Shown here: positions 1 to 6,070 of the stretch, piece by piece
How positions within the stretch are numbered: the first letter of the stretch is position 1
Layout of the letters: each line of letters begins with the position of its first letter
Origin: Desulfovibrio sp. OttesenSCG-928-G15
GTDB taxonomy: Bacteria > Desulfobacterota > Desulfovibrionia > Desulfovibrionales > Desulfovibrionaceae
DNA length: 25,976 nt
Direction: 5' to 3'
Assembly: GCA_030266525.1 (NCBI GenBank)
Contig: JAJDIC010000024.1
Location: 1 to 25,976 of the forward strand
Position numbers and translations under genes: made by a program
The notes under the pieces: generated by a model
The model's input: the letters and a program-made list of their open reading frames with translations, nothing else
What the model was told of the DNA's origin: nothing
The model's database searches: none

Positions 1-49
1 AACCCCCGTCAACAAGCGGCGTTTTTACGAAAAACCATCCATCGCAATA

Positions 50-160
50 CACAAGCATATTTTCCCATATGCAAATGGAGCGCAGCCATATTTTAGCATC
101 CCCAAGCATAGATAGTAATCCACAGCCATAGATAAGAATAAGTAAACATAATTTATGTAT
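50..160. repeat. Degenerate 20-bp tandem repeat with CATA every 10/20 bp
   Basis: Blocks at 50-69, 81-100, 101-120, 121-140 and 141-160 share a CATA (or close variant) at the same place in each 20-bp unit. CATA occurs at 56, 66, 87, 107, 127 and 147, with half-unit variants at 97 (CATC) and 137 (AATA). The best-matching pair is CCAAGCATAGATAG (102-115) and ACAGCCATAGATAA (122-135). An 11-bp spacer separates the first block from the rest. The spacing is close to one or two helical turns, so the motifs would lie on one DNA face, as in iteron or multi-site operator arrays. No protein is known to bind here; the function is inferred only from the arrangement. Confidence 0.6.
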
Positions 161-524
161 CTGTATTTTTAAATCTTTTTCTCTATGCTACTGTATTGGC
201 ATTTAAGAGGACAGAGGAAGTGTACCCACCTTCGGCGGCTCCACTCCCGTCCTGTCCTGCGGGGCTGCTTATTCGCGGTTCCGCTCAACGCCAAAACAGA
301 GAGGCAATTACTTCATGAAAAAGGCACTCACCCTAAGTGTCGCGCATAAAAACCAAGAGGCAAAAAATTAAGAAGAGAAAAAGGAAGGAAGCCGATCTAT
401 ACGGATTTTCCTGGTTTGACTGTCAGGAGTGCCAAGAACCGAAAAACGAAAGACACGCGCCTCCGGCGCGGCCAATGAGGGAGGGAACGGATGATTTTTC
501 ACCCGTTCCCGGCGTGAGCAAGGA
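161..524. other. Intergenic accessory DNA with very small open frames
   Basis: No convincing gene was found. A frame at 315-371 (18 codons, starting MKKALTLSV) has a modest upstream GAGAGG. A lysine/arginine-rich frame starts at a GTG at 337 and ends at 528 (63 codons, containing a DCQEC motif), but it has no ribosome site and runs into the toxin gene end. Two GC-rich hairpins lie at the right edge: CGCGCC (456-461) with GGCGCG (465-470), and GGGAACGG (483-490) with CCGTTCCC (503-510). The second sits just downstream of the toxin gene's stop (minus strand) and could end its transcript, although no U-run follows. The region is probably degraded mobile-element DNA. Confidence 0.35.
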
Positions 525-800
525 TTAAGGGTATTCTTGAGCGGCGTGTAAAATCCGCAATATAGTTATCTGGCTTGGAGTTTCGGAGTATACGACAATA
601 TAGTTTTTTCTGACTACAATTTCCCGCGTGTCTGGAACACGCCCCGCCCGGTACATTTGCGGGTTTCGGGGAAGTTTCTCCACTGTAGCTACCAACTCGT
701 CTTTTAACACTTGCGCGGCTTCCGGGTTATCGTCCGATATGTAATCGACTATTGCCCACAGGTCAGCGTATGCGGCCCTTTTCCATTCAACGTGCGGCAT
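525..800 (-). CDS. RelE/ParE-family toxin
   Basis: The 91-residue product has the ParE/RelE layout: an N-terminal strand (VEWKRAAYADLWAIVDYI), a helical hairpin with ALxxI-type spacing, a central KLPRNPQMYRAGR segment, and C-terminal strands ending in a VVRKNYIVVYS stretch and ILRILHAAQEYP. Family members are ribosome-dependent mRNA interferases (RelE) or gyrase poisons (ParE). The helical hairpin and the HxxQ tail lean towards the ParE side, but the sequence alone does not decide. Its start overlaps the last 14 bases of the upstream antitoxin gene (787-1086), the usual translationally coupled antitoxin-first order. Length is normal and no key segment is missing, so the toxin could be active. 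It lies in a segment of mobile-element remnants, which fits a stabilisation module that came in by transfer. Confidence 0.9.
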   Translation of the reverse strand: MPHVEWKRAAYADLWAIVDYISDDNPEAAQVLKDELVATVEKLPRNPQMYRAGRVPDTREIVVRKNYIVVYSETPSQITILRILHAAQEYP

Positions 801-1086
801 TACGCTTCCTGTCTATCAAAGCCTGAATATCATCCATGACTTGTTCATGGGGTACGGTTGGCGAGGTGTCGTTTAAGGCTTCATACACCTTGGCCTTAAA
901 CCATGTGTCATAGCTGGTATTGTCCGCAACCAAGCCTGGGGGTAGCCCCCCTTCCTTGGCAATACGGGTCAGAAGAATCCGCACGGCATCAGACAGGGTA
1001 AGGCCAATGCCTTCCAGCTTTTCCGCAGCTTCGTTCTTCACTTGGTCGTTTACTCGTACATGGAGCATTGATGTTTGAGCGGCCAT
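787..1086 (-). CDS. RelB/DinJ-family antitoxin
   Basis: The product (about 99 residues from the chosen start) begins with a ribbon-helix-helix domain: a strand around LHVRVNDQVKNEAA, then helix-turn-helix LEGIGLTLSDAVRILL, matching RelB/DinJ antitoxins that dimerise and bind their own promoter. The C-terminal part (VPHEQVMDDIQALID) is the likely toxin-wrapping segment. I chose the ATG at 1086 because AAAGGAGGG lies just upstream at the usual distance; a further in-frame ATG at 1104 sits in front of that ribosome site and is unlikely. The gene overlaps the toxin by 14 bases. Autoregulation is likely from the family, with the operator probably over the promoter at 1109-1136. Confidence 0.9.
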   Translation of the reverse strand: MAAQTSMLHVRVNDQVKNEAAEKLEGIGLTLSDAVRILLTRIAKEGGLPPGLVADNTSYDTWFKAKVYEALNDTSPTVPHEQVMDDIQALIDRKRNAAR

Positions 1087-1108
1087 AGCAAGCCCTCCTT
1101 TCATGGAA

Positions 1109-1136
1109 AATGTAACTCATTTGAGAGACAAGTCAA
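1109..1136 (-). promoter_or_regulatory. Sigma-70-type promoter of the toxin-antitoxin pair
   Basis: Read on the minus strand, TTGACT (complement of 1131-1136) is followed after 16 bp by TACATT (complement of 1109-1114). It lies directly upstream of the ribosome site and start codon of the antitoxin gene. The -35 element is nearly perfect; the -10 is acceptable. Confidence 0.6.
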
Positions 1137-1158
1137 GCCCCTTGCCCTCTTGTGGAAG

Positions 1159-1251
1159 GCAACAAATACACAGGCATATTTACTAAGAACGTATTTGACT
1201 CCAGAGGAACACGCTCAAATCAGGGTATCGGCCAACAAAGCAGGGCTACCC
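1159..1251 (+). pseudogene. Fragment of a ribbon-helix-helix (MobC-like) protein
   Basis: The frame reads a ribbon-helix-helix core: a strand-like LLRTYLTP, then EEHAQIRVSANKAGLP. This is the pattern (x-V/L-T-P-E-E-x-A-x-I-x-x-x-A-x-x-A-G-L) of MobC/relaxosome accessory proteins and related small DNA-binding proteins. No plausible start with a ribosome site precedes it, and the similarity stops at GLP. The next base, 1252, is the first base of a 23-bp inverted repeat. I read it as the remnant of a mobilisation or plasmid regulator gene cut by whatever brought the repeat. Which member of the broad family it was cannot be told. Confidence 0.45.
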
Positions 1252-1315
1252 AGAAAACGCTGCTTTATTTCGTTGGATGAGCAACAGCGCCAAACGAAAC
1301 AAAGCAGCGTTTTCT
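1252..1315. repeat. 23-bp near-perfect inverted repeat (hairpin)
   Basis: Left arm 1252-1274 begins AGAAAACGCTGC; right arm 1293-1315 ends GCAGCGTTTTCT. The arms are complementary over 23 positions with one mismatch and enclose an 18-base loop (1275-1292). No run of T follows on either strand that would mark a classical terminator (only TTTTCTT inside the arm). It could be a small palindromic mobile element, a strong transcript-end hairpin, or a recombination site. It abuts the ribbon-helix-helix fragment on its left. Confidence 0.75.
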
Positions 1316-1417
1316 TAGGAGTCAGAATATTTTCAGAACATTTTCACATTGAACTGTTCCTGAAGATCATCGGAGCTTTGCCGCGTAACGGCGGGCAAAG
1401 GCTCCCCCCAGGCTCGA

Positions 1418-1705
1418 TCAATGCCCGAGAACTTCAAGAAGTTTTTCGTTGTCTTTGCCCTTACACTCGTCCATAACGTCCTGAAGGTCGCCCTCCACGC
1501 TTTCCATATCTATGACGAGATTATTTGTTTTAGCGCTCACATACCCATCAAGCCACATATAAATCATGGCAACATCCGTTGGGTCGGTAAGGGAGGTAAG
1601 GTCGCCGCAGGTGTAGTTTTTCATGTCCAGCTGTTTGGCGCTTGCCGCCAGGGGGAAGCCCAAACACATACCACTGACGCAAAGACAGCAAAGCAGCTTT
1701 TTCAT
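1418..1705 (-). CDS. HdeA-like periplasmic protein (putative acid-stress chaperone family)
   Basis: The 95-residue product has a clear signal peptide (MKKLLCCLCVSGMCLGF, then PLAASA with cleavage predicted after about residue 23) and a small mature domain. The mature part has two cysteines, C33 in YTCGDL and C81 in MDECKG, which could form one disulfide, and a central IYMWLDGYVSAK segment. This matches the HdeA/HdeB pattern (C near the start, a W-x-D-G-Y core, C near the end). Family members are periplasmic chaperones that unfold at low pH and hold client proteins. Here that role is inferred by pattern only. Two further cysteines in the signal segment leave open a lipoprotein, but there is no clean lipobox. 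AGGGGC lies upstream of the ATG. The gene has its own promoter-like sequence at 1754-1782. Confidence 0.6.
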   Translation of the reverse strand: MKKLLCCLCVSGMCLGFPLAASAKQLDMKNYTCGDLTSLTDPTDVAMIYMWLDGYVSAKTNNLVIDMESVEGDLQDVMDECKGKDNEKLLEVLGH

Positions 1706-1753
1706 GAATAGCCCCTAGTGTTAACTATTTGTGAAAAGTAATCCGTATACTTA

Positions 1754-1782
1754 TAAATAAACTAACCGACAGAAGTTGACAA
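1754..1782 (-). promoter_or_regulatory. Probable promoter of the HdeA-like gene
   Basis: On the minus strand TTGTCA (complement of 1777-1782) is followed after exactly 17 bp by TATTTA (complement of 1754-1759), about 50 bases before the start codon at 1705. The surrounding DNA is AT-rich. The -10 is weak, so this is a moderate call. Confidence 0.4.
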
Positions 1783-1906
1783 TACCCGTTGTTTGCAATT
1801 ATCGCCCGCTCAGGGCTACCGCATATATGGCTCCGCCCTGTGGTCATCTTAATTGTGGGTAAAAAAGTGCGCGAGGGCAAAATTCCGGTTTAGTACACAG
1901 GGCCCA

Positions 1907-1921
1907 CCCGGCTCTGCCGGG
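1907..1921 (-). terminator. GC-rich hairpin downstream of purC
   Basis: CCCGGC (1907-1912) and GCCGGG (1916-1921) pair around a 3-base loop, about 50 bases past the purC stop. A second dyad, CAGGGC (1811-1816) with GCCCTG (1835-1840), follows further on. Neither is followed by a U-run, so they may end or stabilise the purC transcript but are not classical intrinsic terminators. Nothing else was recognised between 1711 and 1973 apart from the promoter at 1754-1782. Confidence 0.3.
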
Positions 1922-1973
1922 GAGACATGACAGAAGGACTTCATTATTTTGGAGCCTTTTTTTGTATTTAGCG

Positions 1974-2873
1974 CTAACGCAACTCCAAGGTCGCTCCAGT
2001 CAAGGCGTGGTAAGCTTCGAGATATCTGGAGGCTGTCTCGGTCACGATCTCGTTGGGAAGGTCGGGCGGGGGAGGAGTCATGTTCCAAGGCTGGGCGAGC
2101 AGCCAGTTGCGCAGAAACTGTTTGTCATAGCTCGGCTGGATCTTTCCGGGTTCATACTCAGAGCGCGGCCAGAAGCGGGAAGAATCAGGCGTCAGCACTT
2201 CGTCAATGAGCAGCAGCTTCCCATTGGCAAGACCGAACTCAAACTTTGTATCCGCGATGATGATGCCCCTGTTTTCGGCATAGGCCGTGGCTTCATTGAA
2301 GATTTTGACGGACGTTTCTTTTATCAGGGAATACAGTTCCTCGCCTACCAGTTTTTCGGCTTGGGCCTCAGTAATGTTTTCATCATGAGAGCCAAGTTTC
2401 GCCTTGGATGATGGCGTAAAGACGGCAGAATCCAGCTTGGCGGACTCCACCAGTCCTTTGGGTAATTGTATACCACAAAGGCTGCCCGCGGTTTGGTAGT
2501 CTTTCCAGCAGGAACCGGTGATATAACCGCGTACAATGCATTCCAGCGGTAGGGGGTTGGCTTTTTTGACCAGCATGGAGCGTCCGTCCAGTTCGTCGGA
2601 ATAGGGCAGCAACCTGGACGGAAATTGCGTGCTGTCCGCGCTGATTACGTGATTTGGTATGATGTGTTTGAACTTGTCCATCCAGAACAGGGTGATTTGG
2701 TTCAGCACCACACCCTTGTATGGAACGGGTCGGGACATGATGACATCAAAGGCAGACATGCGATCTGTCGTTACGATGAGAAGCGTGTCTGCGTCGATTT
2801 CATATATATCGCGGACCTTGCCGCGCGCCACCAGAGGGTATTCCTTGATGTCTGTCTGACTGAGTATTTTCAT
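1974..2873 (-). CDS. purC: Phosphoribosylaminoimidazole-succinocarboxamide synthase (SAICAR synthetase)
   Basis: This cytosolic enzyme of de novo purine synthesis joins CAIR and aspartate with ATP to give SAICAR. The 299-residue product begins with the family's typical VARGKVRDIYEID segment (phosphate-binding GKVRD) and DTLLIVTTDRMSAFDVIM, then LECIVRGYITGSCWKDY, and near the C-terminus LLIDEVLTPDSSRFWP. Length matches the roughly 300-residue form of the enzyme. The ATG at 2873 immediately precedes KILSQTDIKEYPLV; the ribosome site is weak (GAAGA). It lies 121 bases downstream of the NifA-like regulator, same strand, in a string with purF and the car genes, so it may be read from the same long transcript or from its own promoter. 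Confidence 0.97.
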   Translation of the reverse strand: MKILSQTDIKEYPLVARGKVRDIYEIDADTLLIVTTDRMSAFDVIMSRPVPYKGVVLNQITLFWMDKFKHIIPNHVISADSTQFPSRLLPYSDELDGRSMLVKKANPLPLECIVRGYITGSCWKDYQTAGSLCGIQLPKGLVESAKLDSAVFTPSSKAKLGSHDENITEAQAEKLVGEELYSLIKETSVKIFNEATAYAENRGIIIADTKFEFGLANGKLLLIDEVLTPDSSRFWPRSEYEPGKIQPSYDKQFLRNWLLAQPWNMTPPPPDLPNEIVTETASRYLEAYHALTGATLELR

Positions 2874-2994
2874 GATATTCTTCAGGCATAAAGCCGGTTG
2901 GGTAGTGTCGCGTGAAGCTGAAGCGTAACGAAAAGTGAGGACTGCACCACAGAATGCTTTTTCACCAAGCCAAAGAAGCCTTCCGAAGGTGCGT

Positions 2995-4554
2995 TTACCT
3001 TGCGCATTTTTGCCTGAAGCCCCTGTAATCGAGCCCGTAGGTTTTCATACGCAAACCCATAATACGCTCAGTGATGCCAAGTCGTTCCGCCGCCTTGGCC
3101 ATATTCCCTTGTTCTGTTTTCAAGGCATCCACGATGAGGCGTTTTTCCAGATCAGCCAAGGCGTCGTGAAGCGTTGTAGGCGCCTGTGGGGCGTCTTGAG
3201 GCACTGCTTCTTTTCGCAAAAACGGCAAATGGGGTGCGTCGATAACATCCGCTGAGCCGCACAAAATTACGGCCCGTTCCATGACGTTTTGCAGTTCCCG
3301 GATATTTCCGGGCCAGGTATACCCAAGCAAAAGAGCGGATGCCGCAGGGGAAATACGCATGGTTTGGCTGTTGGAGTTTTTATTGTATCTGTCTACAAAA
3401 TAACTTGCCAGCGGCAGTATATCGTCCTTTCGTTCCCGCAAGGGGGGGGAATACAGCGGAAACACGTTGATGCGATAATAAAGGTCCTGGCGGAAGCTTC
3501 CGGCTGCGACCATTTCTTCCAGATTGCGATTGGTTGCGGCTATAAGGCGTACATCCACCTGCAAGGTCTTTGTCCCGCCGACACGCTCAAACTCCTTTTC
3601 CTGTAGGGCCCGCAACAATTTTGCCTGAGCCATCAAGGAAAGTTCCCCCACCTCGTCCAGAAACAGGGTGCCGCTGTGCGCCATTTCAAAGCGGCCCTTT
3701 TTCGTTCCAACCGCACCGGTAAAGGCCCCGCGCTCATGCCCGAACAATTCGCTTTCGATAAGGTTTTCAGGCAAAGCCGCGCAGTTTACCTTGATAAGCG
3801 GTCGCCCGGACCTTGGGCTGTTGGAGTGGATTAGACCGGCAACCAGCTCTTTGCCTGTTCCGCTTTCACCTTGAATAAGCACTGTGGCGTTGGAAGTGCT
3901 GACTCTGGCAATCTCAAGCATAAGCCGCCGTGTGGCGTCTGAATTGCCCACCAGAGAACCGGACTCCAGGCTGCCGTGAACCATGCGTTGCAGACGCCGG
4001 TTTTCTTCCATCACTGCCGCGTGTCTGGAACGAATGTCCCTTCGGTGCTGCACGGCGCGGGAGATAAGCGAGGCCAATACCTGCAAAAGGCGTAAATCTT
4101 CCTCAAGGCAAATGGAATCCGCGAACAGCTTGTCCGCAGACAAGGCCCCCACGGCTTTGCCCTTGAGAAGTATCGGTACACAGAGAAAGGAGATGTCTTC
4201 CTTTTGCAGGTCGCGCGCGCCGGTACGGTTAAGAAAGTGCGGTTCTTCTGAAATATGGGGCACGACCATGGCCGTGCCGTTTTGTATGACTTTGCCGGTA
4301 ATGCCTTCCCCAAGTTTATAGCGCGCCCGACCAAGCTCTTGCTCATTCAGCCCGTAAGAGGCTTCTACTATGATTTCAGCGCACTCCGGCTCGACAAGTG
4401 TCACTGTTCCGCGCATCATTCCCGTATGCCGGGCCATCAGGGCCAGGGCTTCTTCAAGATGGTCCGACAGCTCTTCGGCCCCATCCAGCGTTTGGCTTAT
4501 CTCGAAAAGAAGCCTCAGCTCATTGGCTTCATTGCGTATGGAGGCATATGCCAT
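2995..4554 (-). CDS. NifA-like sigma-54-dependent transcriptional activator
   Basis: The 519-residue product has three parts: an N-terminal GAF sensor domain (about 13-168), a sigma-54 AAA+ domain (about 202-435) and a Fis-type helix-turn-helix (about 467-507). The ATPase motifs are complete: Walker A GESGTGKE (229-236), the sigma-54 contact loop GAFTGA (276-281), Walker B GTLFLDE (295-301) and the arginine-rich PPLRERKDD region (370-378). GAF plus AAA+ plus HTH is the NifA layout. No nitrogenase genes are in the window, so its targets here are more likely nitrogen-assimilation genes: both glnA (10952-10966) and amtB (21681-21695) have sigma-54 promoters. It sits between purF and purC on the same strand. 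AAAGG precedes the ATG. What its GAF domain binds is unknown; 2-oxoglutarate or PII contact is known for some NifA proteins and is only a possibility. Confidence 0.88.
   Translation of the reverse strand: MAYASIRNEANELRLLFEISQTLDGAEELSDHLEEALALMARHTGMMRGTVTLVEPECAEIIVEASYGLNEQELGRARYKLGEGITGKVIQNGTAMVVPHISEEPHFLNRTGARDLQKEDISFLCVPILLKGKAVGALSADKLFADSICLEEDLRLLQVLASLISRAVQHRRDIRSRHAAVMEENRRLQRMVHGSLESGSLVGNSDATRRLMLEIARVSTSNATVLIQGESGTGKELVAGLIHSNSPRSGRPLIKVNCAALPENLIESELFGHERGAFTGAVGTKKGRFEMAHSGTLFLDEVGELSLMAQAKLLRALQEKEFERVGGTKTLQVDVRLIAATNRNLEEMVAAGSFRQDLYYRINVFPLYSPPLRERKDDILPLASYFVDRYNKNSNSQTMRISPAASALLLGYTWPGNIRELQNVMERAVILCGSADVIDAPHLPFLRKEAVPQDAPQAPTTLHDALADLEKRLIVDALKTEQGNMAKAAERLGITERIMGLRMKTYGLDYRGFRQKCAR
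4543..4552. promoter_or_regulatory. Palindrome at the start codon of the NifA-like gene
   Basis: GGCATATGCC is a perfect 10-bp palindrome lying just inside the 5' end of the regulator gene. It may be an operator or RNA structure near the ribosome site, or may simply result from the codons for Ala-Tyr-Ala. Confidence 0.2.
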
Positions 4555-4623
4555 ATATGTACCTTTTTTTCTTGCCGCTTTGTATGGACGTATTTGCCGC
4601 GCCCTCGTGACCCTTTTGCAGAT

Positions 4624-4638
4624 ATACCGAATTGGTAT
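4624..4638. promoter_or_regulatory. Inverted repeat upstream of the NifA-like gene
   Basis: ATACC-GAATT-GGTAT is a perfect 5-5-5 inverted repeat in the 107-base gap between purF and the regulator gene, about 70 bases ahead of the start codon. It overlaps AT-rich DNA where a promoter for the regulator could lie. An operator is plausible; nothing identifies the binding protein. Confidence 0.35.
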
Positions 4639-4661
4639 GATTGACTATTGAAAAAGTACGC

Positions 4662-6050
4662 TCATTCAACGCAGTACACGCCGCTCCAGCATGCCGTGCA
4701 AAAGCAATCCCTTTCTGCGCCGAATATCCCGACCAGTCCCTCCAAAGAAAGATAGCCCAAGCTATCCAGGTTGAGTATGCGCTGTATCTCTTCAAGAGTA
4801 TGCCCGTAGGCCAATAGTTCTTCTGCGCTGGGAAAGTCCACGCCGTACCGGCATGGGTGGCGCGTGGGCGGGCAGGCAATGCGCAAATGCACTTCCTTTG
4901 CTCCCGCAGCACGAAGTTCACTGCTCAAGGTGGCTGTGGTAGTGCCCCTTATGAGTGAATCATCAACCAGCACAACCCGTTTGCCCCTGACCACTTCCCG
5001 AACCACGTTGTGTTTCATTTTTACGGCTATGGCCCTTGCTTCTTCCCCGGGAGCGATGAAGCTGCGCCCTATATAGTGGTTGCGTATCAGGCCACGCTCC
5101 AGAGCAATTCCTGAAATTTGCGAATACCCTTGCGCCGCGGAAACGCCGGAGTCGGGAATGGCTACTACTATATCTGCATCTACCGGCTGTTCCGCTGCCA
5201 GAACCTGCCCGCTGGTGTACCGCGTGACGTGCGGGGTTGCACCAAACACCACGGAGTCCGGCCTGGCGAAATAAATGTGCTCAAGAAGGCAACGCGCTTC
5301 CGGCCTGTTTTTTTTCACAAAGCGCCAGGAATGGATGCCGTTTGCATCACAGATGATCATTTCTCCGGGCAGCACTTCTCTTTCATAGCGTGCGCCCATT
5401 TGATCAAAGGCGCAGGTTTCCGAAGCGATTACATGGCCTTGTCCCAGCTTGCCAAGCACCAGCGGGCGTATTCCCCAGGGATCGCGGGCTGCGATTATCC
5501 GGTCAGGGAACAGCATCACCAAGGCAAAGGCCGGGCCTGCCTGCTCCAGTATGGCGGCGATGTCGGCCTCGCTTCTGGCCCCCGACTGCGCCAGAAGATG
5601 CAGGAAGAGTTCGGTATCCGTTGTTGTCTGGAACACGGCTCCCTTCGCCGCCAGTGATTCGGCAAGTAGCGGCCCCGCCGCCAGGTTGCCGTTGTGTGCT
5701 ACAGCAATCTGGCCGCCGCAGTAACTTGCAAGCAATGGTTGGGCGTTACTCAGATCACTCGCTCCGGCGGTGGAGTAGCGTACATGTCCGATGGCAACGT
5801 CCCCCGGCAACTGTGCCCCCGCGCTATTTGCAAACACCGTGGATACAAGCCCCATTCCTTTGTGGCAGAATAGTTTTCCCTGGTTGCTGGTTGCTATCCC
5901 GGCTGATTCCTGGCCTCGGTGTTGCAGGGCATGCAGGCCAAGGGCTGCCAGAGCGGCGGCTTGTGCCACCCCGTATAGTCCGACAACGCCACAGGCATCG
6001 CGTGGCCGGTCAAGAGATGAGCAAGGGGTATGGTTCATGGTATGTAGCAT
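4662..6050 (-). CDS. purF: Amidophosphoribosyltransferase (glutamine PRPP amidotransferase)
   Basis: This is the first committed enzyme of purine synthesis, making phosphoribosylamine from PRPP and glutamine. It has an N-terminal class II glutamine amidotransferase domain and a C-terminal phosphoribosyltransferase domain with the PRPP motif VVLVDDSLIRGTT. The nucleophilic cysteine is in RPRDACGVVGLYG, preceded by a short propeptide that must be cleaved, as in the Bacillus-type enzyme. Cysteines near the end (DCFCTACWSG) and in EARCLLEHIYF resemble the Fe-S ligands of that type. I set the start at the ATG at 6050 (462 residues); an ATG at 6038 is equally possible, while a longer frame to 6116 would overlap carB by 46 bases. 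Neither start has a clear ribosome site. It begins about 20 bases after the carB stop, so carA-carB-purF looks like one transcript. Confidence 0.95.
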   Translation of the reverse strand: MLHTMNHTPCSSLDRPRDACGVVGLYGVAQAAALAALGLHALQHRGQESAGIATSNQGKLFCHKGMGLVSTVFANSAGAQLPGDVAIGHVRYSTAGASDLSNAQPLLASYCGGQIAVAHNGNLAAGPLLAESLAAKGAVFQTTTDTELFLHLLAQSGARSEADIAAILEQAGPAFALVMLFPDRIIAARDPWGIRPLVLGKLGQGHVIASETCAFDQMGARYEREVLPGEMIICDANGIHSWRFVKKNRPEARCLLEHIYFARPDSVVFGATPHVTRYTSGQVLAAEQPVDADIVVAIPDSGVSAAQGYSQISGIALERGLIRNHYIGRSFIAPGEEARAIAVKMKHNVVREVVRGKRVVLVDDSLIRGTTTATLSSELRAAGAKEVHLRIACPPTRHPCRYGVDFPSAEELLAYGHTLEEIQRILNLDSLGYLSLEGLVGIFGAERDCFCTACWSGVYCVE

Positions 6051-6070
6051 GGTGGAAGTGGGCTGACCGG

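Noticed and set aside
50..160. CRISPR array
   Set aside because: Units are contiguous and degenerate with no conserved repeat/unique spacer alternation and no cas genes.
337..528. Lysine-rich 63-codon frame as a gene
   Set aside because: GTG start without ribosome site, runs past the toxin gene's stop on the opposite strand, and no recognisable family.
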